From Phycisphaerae bacterium (GTDB lineage: Bacteria > Planctomycetota > Phycisphaerae > Phycisphaerales > Phycisphaeraceae), in NCBI GenBank assembly GCA_030425705.1, contig JAUHZU010000001.1, positions 372,001 to 436,000 on the forward strand: 64,000 nucleotides of DNA. The letters are read 5' to 3'. The notes under the pieces are model-generated. The model did not search any database. It saw only the letters and a program-made list of their open reading frames with translations, and was not told where the DNA came from. Positions within the stretch are counted from its first letter, which is position 1. Each line of letters opens with the position of its first letter. The position numbers were made by a program, and so were the translations under genes. Shown in pieces: positions 25,846 to 34,758 of this stretch.

Positions 25846-27825
25846 CTAGTCCTTCATGCAGGCGCGGATCGCTTCGGTCACGTCGTCGGCCGCGGGCAGC
25901 GCGGCGTACTCGTAGATCGGGTTGTAGCCGATGTGCACGTCCGGCTTGCTCACCAGCCGAGGGGCGCTGAGGAGGCTGTAGAAGCTGTCGGTCTCCGCGG
26001 ACACCGTGCTGATGATCATCTGCCCAACGCTGCACGATTCGCTGTCTTCCTGGACGACGACGAGTCGGCCGGTCTTCGCCAGCGAGGCGGCGACCGCTTC
26101 CTGGTCCCATGGCTGGATCGAGCGCAGGTCGATGACCTCGACCGAGACCTCCTCGCCCAGCGGCTTGATGCCCTGCTCGGCGACCTCGACGCAGTTGCCC
26201 CAGCAGACGAGCGTGACGTCCGTGCCTTCCTGGCGGATGCGCGCCTTGCCGAACGGGACGGCCTGGGTCTGGTCGGGGGCGACCGCAGGCTGGCGGATGA
26301 GGTGCTTGGGCAGCAGGACGAGGGTCGGGTCCTCGGCGTGCATCGCGGTCCAGAGCAGGCCCGCCGCGTCCTCGGGGGTGCTGGGCACGACGACGCGGAG
26401 CCCGGGGATATGCGCGAACGCGCTCTCGTTGGCCTGGCTGTGCCAGAGCGAGCCGCCGGGCAGGTAAGCGCCGTACGGGGCGTAGAGCACGATGGGGCAG
26501 GTCCAGTCGCCGTACGTCCGCCAGCGGAGGGTGGACCAGTTCTGCGAGATCTGGTTCCACGCCGGGCCGACGAAGTCGACAAACTGCAGCTCGAAGACCG
26601 GCCGCATGCCGTAGCTCGCCAGCCCACACGCGACGCCGGCGATCGTTGCCTCGGCCAGCGGCGAGTTGAAGACCCGGTCGGGGTGCTTGGTCGAGCAGCC
26701 GGCGGTGAGCCCGAACACCCCGCCCTTGGGGTCCTCGATGTCTTCGCCGAAACACACCCGTCGGCGGTCGGCGTCGAGCCCGGCCATGATCGTCTGGTTC
26801 ACCGCGTCTACCATCCGCCAGCGCTCGTCGGTCTTCAGCTCGACCGGCTCGGGCGTCGGGGCCGGCCCGAGCAGCTCGTCCATCAGCGCCGAGGCCTGGG
26901 GGTCGGCCGCGTCCTCCGCCTCGCGGTACTCGCGGTCGACCTGCTCCTCGATCTCCTTCTTCTTGCGGTCCCAGTACTCGGCCGTCAGCTCGCCCTTCTC
27001 GATCAGCTCGGCGGCGAGCAGGGTGATCGGGTCGCGCTCGGACATCTTCTCGATCTCCGCGGCGTCGCGGTACACGCGGTGGTCGTCGCTGGAGGTGTGG
27101 CTGCACAGCCGGTCGAGGTCGCAGACCAGGACGCTCGGGCCCTCGCCGCTGCGGGCCTTCTCGATCGCGCGGGTCCCCATATCGGTCAGCACGTCCACGC
27201 TGCGGGCGTTGATGTGTTTGAGCCCGCCGGTATCCAGGAAGATGTCGAGGTTGAACGGGTTGAAACGCTCGGTGTTCGTGCTGATGCCGTAGTGGTTGTC
27301 CTCGATCATGAAGATGACCGGCAGCTTGCGCTCGACGGCGAAGACGACGGCCTCGTAGAATTCGCCCTGGCGGGTGGCGGCGTCGCCGATCGTGGCGACG
27401 ACCACGCCGTCTTTCCCCTCGAGCTGCATCCCCCACGCGACGCCGCACGCGGGCAGCAGGTTCCCGCCCGTCGGCGTGGGCACGGACCAGACGTTCTTCT
27501 TCCGCGACGAGTAGTGCCCGGGCATCTGCCGGCCCGCGCTGCTGCTGCCGCGCTTGGCGAAGTAGGCCTCGGCCAGCTCTTTGTTGGTTACACCGCGCGC
27601 CAGCACCATCGCGCGGTCGCGGTAGTAGGGGAACAGGTAGTCGTTTTTGTGCAGCAGCTTCGCGATGGTCGCGAGTGCTTCGTGGCCCATCCCCGCGACC
27701 TGGAACCAGCCCTTGCTCTGGCGGAGCAGGATGCCTTCGCGGCGATCGCCCTCGCGGGAGAGGTACATCAACTCGAGCAACGCCAGCTTATCGATCGCCT
27801 TGGGCTGGACATCGGTGGTTGCCAT
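25846..27825 (-). CDS. Fused E1 alpha-beta subunit of a 2-oxoacid dehydrogenase
   Basis: A 659-aa protein joining both E1 subunits, which are separate in most heterotetrameric complexes. The alpha part (about 1-300) has the thiamine-diphosphate motif ATIGDAATRQGEFYEAVVFA ending in IEDNHYGIST, and the phosphorylation-loop-like DRLCSHTSSDDHRVYR. A charged helical linker (about 280-325) leads to the beta part: VCFGEDIEDPKGGVFGLTAG, NSPLAEATIAGVACGLASYG and FELQFVDFVGPAWNQISQNW. Fusion forms of this kind are known among branched-chain and acetoin-type E1 enzymes. It decarboxylates a 2-oxoacid and passes the acyl group to the E2 encoded 5 bases downstream. Confidence 0.92.
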   Translation of the reverse strand: MATTDVQPKAIDKLALLELMYLSREGDRREGILLRQSKGWFQVAGMGHEALATIAKLLHKNDYLFPYYRDRAMVLARGVTNKELAEAYFAKRGSSSAGRQMPGHYSSRKKNVWSVPTPTGGNLLPACGVAWGMQLEGKDGVVVATIGDAATRQGEFYEAVVFAVERKLPVIFMIEDNHYGISTNTERFNPFNLDIFLDTGGLKHINARSVDVLTDMGTRAIEKARSGEGPSVLVCDLDRLCSHTSSDDHRVYRDAAEIEKMSERDPITLLAAELIEKGELTAEYWDRKKKEIEEQVDREYREAEDAADPQASALMDELLGPAPTPEPVELKTDERWRMVDAVNQTIMAGLDADRRRVCFGEDIEDPKGGVFGLTAGCSTKHPDRVFNSPLAEATIAGVACGLASYGMRPVFELQFVDFVGPAWNQISQNWSTLRWRTYGDWTCPIVLYAPYGAYLPGGSLWHSQANESAFAHIPGLRVVVPSTPEDAAGLLWTAMHAEDPTLVLLPKHLIRQPAVAPDQTQAVPFGKARIRQEGTDVTLVCWGNCVEVAEQGIKPLGEEVSVEVIDLRSIQPWDQEAVAASLAKTGRLVVVQEDSESCSVGQMIISTVSAETDSFYSLLSAPRLVSKPDVHIGYNPIYEYAALPAADDVTEAIRACMKD

Positions 27826-27861
27826 GGTGCGCTTCCTCGGGGTGGCGGGCCTGATTTTGTA

Positions 27862-27883
27862 CGCTAGGGATAACCCCCTAGCG
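27862..27883 (-). promoter_or_regulatory. 8-bp inverted repeat upstream of the E1-E2 operon
   Basis: CGCTAGGG and CCCTAGCG form a perfect 8-bp inverted repeat around a 6-base centre, ending 37 bases before the E1 ATG. It could be an operator, or a terminator for rimO, which ends 158 bases upstream. The lack of a T-run favours an operator. Confidence 0.45.
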
Positions 27884-28041
27884 GGTCGCGCATTCTAACG
27901 CGCGCCCGTAGGGTTAGCCATGCTGCCACGTTCCGATTTGAGAGATGCCACAAATCACTCAAACGGCAGCGCAAAGAAATCGATCTATCGCTGGCCGATT
28001 CTTTTGACCACTCCATACTGCACGGCATAGGCGAGCATCCG

Positions 28042-29649
28042 TTACGCCAGCGGCAGCCGGATGTCTTTGTTGAGTTCTTCGAGGGGGGTGGCGACCAGGT
28101 CGTAGTCGGCGTGGCCGGTGATCCGGCAGCGGACGACTTCGCCGGGGACGAGTTGCTGCTTCGTCTCCACGAACGTGACCGCGTCGATGTCGGGGGCCTG
28201 CTGGTAGGTCCGGCCGGTGTAGCGGAAGGTGCCGGGCACGCGGCCCGCATCTCCGCGGTGCTCCGGCGCGGCTTGGGCGTGGTCGTCGGGGTGGGGGGTG
28301 TGCGGGGTGTCGATCAGCACATCGAACTCTGTGCCCGCGTCGGCCAGCGCGGCGTTGCGGGCGAAGACGACCCCCTGCTGGGTCCGCATCAACTCGTCGA
28401 TCCGGGCGTCGATCACATCGTCCGGCACCGCGCCGCCACGGTTGTACGCCGCGGCCGCCTTCGTGCCCGGCTCGGGGGAGTAGGGGAACACGCCCATGTT
28501 CTCGAAGCCGAAGTCGCGGACGAACTTCACCAGCTCGTTGTGCTGCGCATCCGTCTCCCCGGGGTAGCCGGAGATAAACGTCGTGCGGATCGTCATGCCG
28601 GGGATGCGGTCGCGGAGCTTGTCGAGCAGGGTCTCGATGAGCTTGCGGCTGGTCTTGCGCCGCATGTTGTCGAGCACTTCGTCGTTGATGTGCTGCAGCG
28701 GCATGTCGATGTAGGGCAGGACGTGCGGCAGCCGGGCGATCGTGTCGATCATGCCGTCGGTGAAGCAGGACGGGTAGGCATACATGAGCCGAAGCCACGC
28801 GCCGCCGTGGTGTTTCGCCAGGGCGTCGAGCTCGGTGAGCATGCCCGAGAGCCCGTCGCCGTAGGCGATGTCTTCGCCGAAGCTGGTGGTGTCCTGGCCG
28901 ATGAGCGACAGCTCGAATGCTCCGTCGTTAAAGAGTTCGGTGGCCTCTTCGAGGATGCGCGGGACGGGCTTGCTGCGCATGCGTCCGCGGATGCTGGGGA
29001 TGGTGCAGAACGCGCAGCCCTGGTTGCAGCCCTCGGAGATACGGAGGTAGGCGTAGTGGCGGGGGGTGAGGCGCAGCCGGGCGTTGTCGGGCTCGAAGTA
29101 GCCCAGCTCGGTGCCGCCCTGGATCGCGCGGTGCTGCTTGGCGATGGTCGCGTTGGTGGCGATCGAGGAGTAGACGGGCAGCTCGATCGATGTCTCTTTC
29201 AGTGCGGATGAAGCCGCGCCGCCCGAGGCGTCGGCGCCGCGCACCGCGGTGGTGATCCGGTCGCGGTCGAACACGCCGATCATCGCGTCGATGTCCGGGC
29301 ACCACTCGAGCATCTTCGCCTTGTGACGCTGCACCAGGCAGCCGGCCACGATGACCCGCTTGACCTTGCCCTGCTTCTTCAACTCGGCCGCGTGGTTGAT
29401 CTCCTCGATCGACTCGATCTTGCTCGCCTCGAGGAACCCGCAGGTGTTGATGACCACCGCGTCGGCCTGCCCCGCCTCCATCAGGTCGCTGGGCACGGGC
29501 GTGATCCCGTCCTCGGCCAGGAGCCCGAGCATCTTCTCGGAGTCGACCAGGTTCTTCGGGCAGCCCAACGACACAAACGCGACAGTGTTCACGTCGTGGT
29601 CGACAAGCGCGGCGATCGAGCCGGGGCTACCGGCGGGTGGGGCGGTCAT
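28042..29649 (-). CDS. rimO: Ribosomal protein uS12 methylthiotransferase RimO
   Basis: A 535-aa radical-SAM methylthiotransferase that modifies a conserved Asp of ribosomal protein uS12. The N-terminal UPF0004 domain shows VAFVSLGCPKNLVDSEKMLG (first cluster Cys), VVINTCGFLEASK and VAGCLVQRH. The radical-SAM motif is ISEGCNQGCAFCTIPSIRGR (CxxxCxxC), preceded by LTPRHYAYLR, which marks RimO rather than MiaB. A TRAM-like tail closes the protein. It is about 90 residues longer than E. coli RimO; about 40-50 extra residues fall between the UPF0004 and radical-SAM domains and the rest is in the C-terminal part. The distal end has some Pro/His-rich sequence (HTPHPDDHAQ). Confidence 0.95.
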   Translation of the reverse strand: MTAPPAGSPGSIAALVDHDVNTVAFVSLGCPKNLVDSEKMLGLLAEDGITPVPSDLMEAGQADAVVINTCGFLEASKIESIEEINHAAELKKQGKVKRVIVAGCLVQRHKAKMLEWCPDIDAMIGVFDRDRITTAVRGADASGGAASSALKETSIELPVYSSIATNATIAKQHRAIQGGTELGYFEPDNARLRLTPRHYAYLRISEGCNQGCAFCTIPSIRGRMRSKPVPRILEEATELFNDGAFELSLIGQDTTSFGEDIAYGDGLSGMLTELDALAKHHGGAWLRLMYAYPSCFTDGMIDTIARLPHVLPYIDMPLQHINDEVLDNMRRKTSRKLIETLLDKLRDRIPGMTIRTTFISGYPGETDAQHNELVKFVRDFGFENMGVFPYSPEPGTKAAAAYNRGGAVPDDVIDARIDELMRTQQGVVFARNAALADAGTEFDVLIDTPHTPHPDDHAQAAPEHRGDAGRVPGTFRYTGRTYQQAPDIDAVTFVETKQQLVPGEVVRCRITGHADYDLVATPLEELNKDIRLPLA

Positions 29650-29779
29650 GCGCCGCGTATTGTACGAAAGTCAAGGTAGCCCAGCCGGATAGATGCTGTG
29701 AAATCGGCATCCGTCTTTAAGATCAATGCCTCACGGCAGTTAACCCCAACTCTCGGCTATGAATGCGTTTTTGCAAAAA

Positions 29780-30706
29780 CTAGTCCAGTGGGTAGGGCCT
29801 GGGGTTGGTGTAGAGCGACCAGTCTTCTGCCCCCTGGATCGGCTGGAGAGCTTGTGTCCCACTGATTACAACACGCGATCGGAGTGAGTCGGCGTCCTGC
29901 TCGACTGCCGAGACGTGGCCATCCATGAACGCGACACGGTGGTCGCCTTCTTTGCCGTGGAAGCCTTGGGCGGGCTGAGTTCTTCCCAATGCGTAGTTGG
30001 CGACGAATAGAAATTCGCCGTAGTAGACGATTTCCGAGAGGTCCCCGCTATTGGAAACATGCCGCAGCAGGTTCTTACGCGTTCGCTCTATATCCGCCAA
30101 GGTCGCGGAGCCAGAGGGGGGCGCGACGCGCGGGTCATGCAGCGGGATCGCGCCCATGTCGGCGTAGCTGTTGCCGAACTCTTCATAGGCCGACTCGCCG
30201 TCAGGCGCACCGGCCCAGAACTCGTCAAAGGGGTTGCCCGCACCGCGCTCGTCGGACGGGCACTCGAACAGGGGCAGCTCGTAGCGGTCCGTGCCGCCAT
30301 CATCTTCGGGCTTGTACCCCTGGGTGTAGGGGTTCAGCGGACGATCGCGGGACAGCATGAACTCGGTCTGGTTAGAGCCAACTGACGCGCTGTTGAGGTT
30401 CGTGCTCTTGCCCCCAAAGACATGCGGCGACTGCCAGGGGATCAGGTTCTTGGAGTACCGGCCACTATAGGTCGAGCCGTTGACCGGAGGCGGCGCAGGG
30501 AGGTCCTGCACATCCGTGACGTAAGCCTCTGAAGCGATCGTGATCTGCCGAAGATTAGACCGGCACTGCGCATCACGGGCTGTCTCACGCGCCGCTCCAA
30601 GCACGGGCAGCAGGATCCCGATCAGCAATGCAATGATCGAGATGACCACCAGCAACTCAATGAGCGTAAAGGCCGACATCGTTCTTCCGTGGTTGGCTCG
30701 TGTCAT
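29780..30706 (-). CDS. Type II secretion/type IV pilin-like prepilin
   Basis: A 308-aa protein with a class III prepilin leader: short basic N-terminus, then [20 protein letters not shown] with the Glu at +5 of the mature pilin. A globular C-terminal domain follows, with [20 protein letters not shown] and the late [20 protein letters not shown]. These match the large planctomycete prepilin families with H-X9-DG-like or DUF1559-like tails. ATG 30706 gives a 9-residue basic leader before MSAF; ATG 30679 is the alternative. Predicted to be cleaved by a prepilin peptidase and exported. Such genes occur in many dispersed copies in planctomycetes, and their partners are not in the window. Confidence 0.85.
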   Translation of the reverse strand: MTRANHGRTMSAFTLIELLVVISIIALLIGILLPVLGAARETARDAQCRSNLRQITIASEAYVTDVQDLPAPPPVNGSTYSGRYSKNLIPWQSPHVFGGKSTNLNSASVGSNQTEFMLSRDRPLNPYTQGYKPEDDGGTDRYELPLFECPSDERGAGNPFDEFWAGAPDGESAYEEFGNSYADMGAIPLHDPRVAPPSGSATLADIERTRKNLLRHVSNSGDLSEIVYYGEFLFVANYALGRTQPAQGFHGKEGDHRVAFMDGHVSAVEQDADSLRSRVVISGTQALQPIQGAEDWSLYTNPRPYPLD

Positions 30707-30781
30707 ATCGCGTCTCGGTTCAGGTTCACGGTCCTGTGACACTACTCCGCGAGGAGTGTCCGACAATGCTGCCGGGGAAAC

Positions 30782-30815
30782 CCCCGCAGCCGCAAGGGGG
30801 GGGGCGGCTACGGGG
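30782..30815 (-). terminator. Stem-loop downstream of 186-aa PEP-CTERM gene
   Basis: A 12-bp stem (CCCCGCAGCCGC with GCGGCTACGGGG, one G-T pair) around a 10-base G-rich loop. On the minus strand it follows the stop of the gene at 30857 by about 40 bases. The T-run after it is poor (GGTTTCC), so termination may be partial. Confidence 0.5.
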
Positions 30816-30856
30816 TATGGGAGTATGGGGTCGCCGCGTTAGCGACAATTCGAGAC

Positions 30857-31417
30857 TTAGCTGCGGCGCCGACGCAGCAGCGCCAGGCCACCCAGCCCGA
30901 GCAGCGCCAGCGAGCCGGGCTCGGGCACGTTCCAGGAGACGTTGTCGATCTTCACGTTTTGGCCAAAACCTCCGGGGGCGAGCCGGACCTCATCGAATGG
31001 GGTGCCGTCAGCGGTGATGTTCAGCCACTGATCACCGGTGCCATCACCGGCCGATGCAAATTGTGCACCGCCCACTTGGGAACCATCATCGAACAAAGCG
31101 ACTAGGAATCCGCCGCCGAAGGGACCGGCTGGTCCGCTATCGTCAAGGTATTGAACGGAGAAGGATTCGATATCTGAGTCGAAGTTGAAGAATACAATTC
31201 CATTGCCAGAGAGGGCATTATCGGTGCCCCAAGGCGCGATACCGGGGTCACCGCTGACTTGATTGGCGAGGGTGATCGTCAAGCCCGCGTCTGCGGTGCC
31301 GTCGAAATCGACGACGTTGCTGTATGTCGGGGCGGAAGTGCCCCAGTTGATGGTTGCGCCGGTTGCGGTCGATGCGAAGGCGGTGGCGACAATGAGCGAT
31401 GCGGTTGCGCACTTCAT
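30857..31417 (-). CDS. Small PEP-CTERM surface protein
   Basis: A 186-aa exported protein. The signal peptide is MKCATASLIVATAFASTATG, then a beta-rich Gly/Asp domain (DFDGTADAGLTITLA, FFNFDSDIESFSVQYLDD) and a C-terminal sorting signal: VPEPGSLALLGLGGLALL followed by RRRRS. AGGAGA precedes the ATG by about 9 bases. Probably anchored or processed by an exosortase. No catalytic motif is visible, and the beta-sandwich-like region may bind carbohydrate, but that is a guess. The gene is in the same direction as the following PEP-CTERM gene but separated from it by 77 bases. Confidence 0.85.
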   Translation of the reverse strand: MKCATASLIVATAFASTATGATINWGTSAPTYSNVVDFDGTADAGLTITLANQVSGDPGIAPWGTDNALSGNGIVFFNFDSDIESFSVQYLDDSGPAGPFGGGFLVALFDDGSQVGGAQFASAGDGTGDQWLNITADGTPFDEVRLAPGGFGQNVKIDNVSWNVPEPGSLALLGLGGLALLRRRRS

Positions 31418-31494
31418 AACAGGAATCTCCTACCAAAGAGGGAAAGAAAGACCCCGGCCGCAACGCGCGACCAGAGCCGTAGGGGTTGTTGTCT

Positions 31495-33213
31495 TCAAGT
31501 GTGCCGATGGCTCCGGCGGCGACGCGTCAGCGCCATCCCGCCCAGCCCAAGCAGGGCCAGCGAGGTGGGCTCGGGGACGGTCCCACCCGGGGCGACGCCG
31601 TTGCCCCAGTTGCCCTGGACGATCGCGAGGTCCAGACTGTTGACCAGGCCGTCGTTGTTGGCGTCGCCGTCGATGAGCGAGCCGGGGGTCACGCTGTCGC
31701 CCCAGTTGGCGAGCAGGATGTCGAGGTCTTCGATGCCGACGAACAGGTCGCCGTTGAGATCGCCCATGACCCCGTCGATCAGAGCGTTGAGGATGTCCAG
31801 GTCGGCCTGGGTGACCATCCCGTCCTGGTTCCAGTCGCCGTAGTAGGTGTCGCCGACGTAGTTCGCGGCGGTCCCGAAGTTGGCGATGGCGGCGTTACGC
31901 AGGTCGTCGTCGGCCTCGGGCGCAAGGGGCGTGCCGGTCAGGTCGATGATCAGCCCGATCGAGTTGCCCACTGAAGCGCCGGTGCCCTGACCAAGAAAAG
32001 CCCACGCGGTGAGGGTCGTACCGTCCGGGCTGATGCCAGTGACTTGACCGATCTCGAAGAAGGAGGTATCGACACCGCGGGCGTCAAGGAAGTCTTCGAT
32101 GTTGACCAGGCCGGTGTACTCGGACCAGAACGTGCCCTGGCCTGTGTCGCCGGCACCAGCGGGCTGTCCACCTTGCAAAAGTTGCATGGACCAGTCCCAG
32201 CCCACAACGACCCTACCATCTGCAGTGATCCCGGTGGCTTCGGCCGAACCCTGGGTCATCCCTGGCAGCCGGCCGATGTTCGTCCGCACGTATTCATCGT
32301 TGCCCGCATCGTAATGCCAGACCGCCTGGCCCCGGGTGTTGATGCCATCGGTGGTCTGGAACTGGAAGCCGGCAACGGTGTTGCCATCATCGCTGACCGC
32401 GATAGCCCGGCCGCCATTGGATGAGCTATTGTCGGGGTTACCCGGGGCGTAAAGCACGCCGTCGCGCCAGATCGCCGGCAGAATCGTGTTGCTGTACAAA
32501 CCCACAACAACGTTGCCATCAAAGTCCGCCCCGAGCACTTCGCCGTTGAGGCCGACCGCAGGGCCGTTTCCCGAGAGCGGTGTCGCGGTGCTTGTACTCA
32601 GATCAAAGCTGAGTGGCATCCAGCCGCCCTGCTGGATCGGCGGGTTGGGGAAATCAAAGATGTTTTCCCGGTAGTAGGCCCCGGTCACCACATTGCCGTC
32701 GCCTGAGACGCCATGGCCGCGGCCAAGCGGAAAGGAGACTGAGCTACTGTTGACATAAAAGTCGTTTGCGATGCTCGGGTCCGGCGCGTCGATGGCAAGC
32801 ACATTCGTATAGGTGCCCGTCCCGATCGGCTGGCCAGCCGCCTGCCGCCAGACGCCGGTGGTCTCGACATCAAAACTGCCGACATTCACATCAAAGCTTC
32901 CCGAAACGACGGTGCCATCATGCGAAACCTCGGGCTGGAACCCCGAAGCACCAGAGGCTTCAAAGGTTGCCAGCGGCGTGATCTGGTTGTTGGCGACGTC
33001 AAAAATAAATACGTCGCCGATTGCGAAAGTCCCAGTACCCGGGTTCACGCTGTACTCCACCCCCACCACAACATCTCCACCATTGGATGCATCCGTCGGG
33101 ATGTAGGGGGTGGGCATGAAGAGCAGGTCGCCGTTGTCCAGCGCGAGACTGGGAGTTGCAACAGCTAAGCCCAAGGCAGCGAGTAGTACACGGGTGGTTG
33201 TGAGGTGCTTCAT
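31495..33213 (-). CDS. PEP-CTERM protein with HAF-like repeats and dockerin-type motifs
   Basis: A 572-aa exported protein. A signal peptide (VLLAALGLAVATPSLA) leads to a long repetitive beta domain with recurring VSDDGNTVAGFQ, GVSGDGNVVTGAYY and ITADGRVVVGWD units, a pattern seen in HAF-repeat or autotransporter-like extracellular proteins. Near the C-terminus are three dockerin-like calcium-loop strips: YGDWNQDGMVTQADLDIL, MGDLNGDLFVGIEDLDIL and DGDANNDGLVNSLDLAIV. The tail is VPEPTSLALLGLGGMALT followed by RRRRS. AAAGG stands just before the ATG. It is predicted to be a secreted, exosortase-processed protein; cohesin partners were not seen. Confidence 0.85.
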   Translation of the reverse strand: MKHLTTTRVLLAALGLAVATPSLALDNGDLLFMPTPYIPTDASNGGDVVVGVEYSVNPGTGTFAIGDVFIFDVANNQITPLATFEASGASGFQPEVSHDGTVVSGSFDVNVGSFDVETTGVWRQAAGQPIGTGTYTNVLAIDAPDPSIANDFYVNSSSVSFPLGRGHGVSGDGNVVTGAYYRENIFDFPNPPIQQGGWMPLSFDLSTSTATPLSGNGPAVGLNGEVLGADFDGNVVVGLYSNTILPAIWRDGVLYAPGNPDNSSSNGGRAIAVSDDGNTVAGFQFQTTDGINTRGQAVWHYDAGNDEYVRTNIGRLPGMTQGSAEATGITADGRVVVGWDWSMQLLQGGQPAGAGDTGQGTFWSEYTGLVNIEDFLDARGVDTSFFEIGQVTGISPDGTTLTAWAFLGQGTGASVGNSIGLIIDLTGTPLAPEADDDLRNAAIANFGTAANYVGDTYYGDWNQDGMVTQADLDILNALIDGVMGDLNGDLFVGIEDLDILLANWGDSVTPGSLIDGDANNDGLVNSLDLAIVQGNWGNGVAPGGTVPEPTSLALLGLGGMALTRRRRSHRHT

Positions 33214-33349
33214 GGTGGACCTTTAGAACGGCGGCTGGATTCTTGTTTTTGACCCAGTGAGTCGAGCTATCACGCCTTTTGGCCAGCGTTCACGTGAGCG
33301 TTTTCTTGGATTCGTCATACCGCATATTGTCGCTATCATACGACCTGAA

Positions 33350-33416
33350 AACTTCCTGTCAATCTTCCAATTGGAAATTCAGAAAAACAATTCAAGGAGC
33401 TTCCCAACAGGAAGTT
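33350..33416. promoter_or_regulatory. Nested palindromes in an AT-rich divergent promoter region
   Basis: AACTTCCTGT (33350-33359) and ACAGGAAGTT (33407-33416) are perfect inverted repeats around a centre that contains the perfect 12-bp palindrome TTCCAATTGGAA (33365-33376). The region is much richer in A/T than its surroundings and lies 62 bases before the GTG of the divergent 419-aa gene. It looks like an operator or DNA-bending site. Confidence 0.55.
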
Positions 33417-33478
33417 AGCGGTTATCATCTAAGAGTCTGACCGATACCAAACTATCCGATTCCCACGAAGGATCGCCT

Positions 33479-34738
33479 GTGACCACTCGATTCGAAGACG
33501 ACTGCAAGCAAGCGGTAACCTCCCTAACCGCTGCACTGATTGGACTTTACGATAGCGTCCAGGCGGATCCACTACGGCCGCAGGAGGCCGCGCGCCAGTT
33601 TGGGATCAACAAAACCCTGACTTGGAACATCGCGAAACTCCTGCAGACCGACCAGCCGCTTGAAGCTGCCCTGCACGTCCCCGGGAGCAGCTCGCTGGAG
33701 CGGATGCTCAAGGCCATCAAGAAGCATGGGGCCTCCACCGACCGGCTTGACCAGGTCCGCCTCGCTGTGAAGCAGTTCGACGAGGCCGTGGAGCTGCACG
33801 TCGGCGACCGCTCCGAGTTGGAGCTGATGCTCGACAGCATGGGCAACCGCAAGTCGGACGGACTGGAGCTAAGCCGCAAGCTCTCGTTCAAAGGCAACTC
33901 CGGGGTGTACGGCATCCAGGCACGGGTCCGGTTGTCGTCGGTCTTTGTCGCCCCCAATCCCGACGACCCCGATGTTCTGGACAACGTCATCCTCTACGGC
34001 CTGCTCGGGCTGAGGCGGCTGCGACGCGAGGTACGCTGGCCGATCTTCAGGACCTCGGCGCACGGCACGGAACCGCAGGACTGGACTATGGGTTGGCAGC
34101 CCCTGGATGGCAGCCCGAAATCACCCGACAGCGTCGGGTTGCTGGACTCGTTCTCGGATGTCGACGGCGCGACGATCACCCGCCGGGACAGTACCTCGGG
34201 GACTGAGTTTGTGCTTGAGTCCGGGCCCGTCGGCAACGTCGGCGCGATCGACTGTTTCCGGGGCCAGCGTGAGATCGGGTTCGCTCCGCGGTATATGCAA
34301 CAGCCGACCGATATCGGCGAGTTCGGTGCCGCGATCACGACGCCTTGCCAGCACCTGGTCTTTGACCTGTTTGTACACCGCGACCTTCCATTCCTTGACC
34401 ACATCGAGTCCTTGGTTTTCGCGAAAGTATTCTCGCAGGGCGGTGACCTTCTGGACGCTTCGCACCAGTCCGCGCTGCCGATCGTTATGGAGCCCAGCCG
34501 GCTCGTCGGCCAGCCCCCGGCGGTCGCGACCGCACAGGTGCCTGGCTACTCCGAACTATTCGAGTATGTAGGCAAGCAGGCTGGGTGGGACCTGAGCGCA
34601 TTCCTCGGCGTGCGCCTTCAGCTCAAGTTCCCGCCGCTCGGCTCGACCATCGTGATGCGATTCCCGCTTGAATCACGAACTTCGGACACAGTCGTGCAAG
34701 CAAGTCCGGGTGAGGCGACGCAACCTTCGGTCGCATGA
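33479..34738 (+). CDS. Unrecognised 419-aa protein with HTH-like N-terminus
   Basis: I do not recognise this family. The N-terminal 60 residues contain a likely helix-turn-helix: RPQEAARQFGINKTLTWNIA then KLLQTDQPLEAAL. A helical region follows (about 70-120), then a larger alpha/beta domain without membrane helices or obvious catalytic motifs. It has conserved-looking strips YGIQARVRLSSVFVAPNPDD and VILYGLLGLRRLRREVRWPI. The start is GTG 33479 with AAGGA about 6 bases upstream. It has its own AT-rich upstream region carrying nested palindromes and stands alone, convergent with the ZIP transporter gene. A DNA-binding regulator that controls itself or the neighbouring PEP-CTERM genes would fit, but this is inference. 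Confidence 0.7.
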   Translation: MTTRFEDDCKQAVTSLTAALIGLYDSVQADPLRPQEAARQFGINKTLTWNIAKLLQTDQPLEAALHVPGSSSLERMLKAIKKHGASTDRLDQVRLAVKQFDEAVELHVGDRSELELMLDSMGNRKSDGLELSRKLSFKGNSGVYGIQARVRLSSVFVAPNPDDPDVLDNVILYGLLGLRRLRREVRWPIFRTSAHGTEPQDWTMGWQPLDGSPKSPDSVGLLDSFSDVDGATITRRDSTSGTEFVLESGPVGNVGAIDCFRGQREIGFAPRYMQQPTDIGEFGAAITTPCQHLVFDLFVHRDLPFLDHIESLVFAKVFSQGGDLLDASHQSALPIVMEPSRLVGQPPAVATAQVPGYSELFEYVGKQAGWDLSAFLGVRLQLKFPPLGSTIVMRFPLESRTSDTVVQASPGEATQPSVA

Positions 34739-34758
34739 TCTCGGTCACATGTTTGCGC

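Noticed and set aside
25910-25960. Frameshift suspected between the E1 and E2 genes because one open frame spans both
   Set aside because: The E1 frame ends normally at 25846 and the E2 ATG at 25840 opens a complete lipoyl domain; the long frame is only fortuitous read-through of the antisense-free frame.
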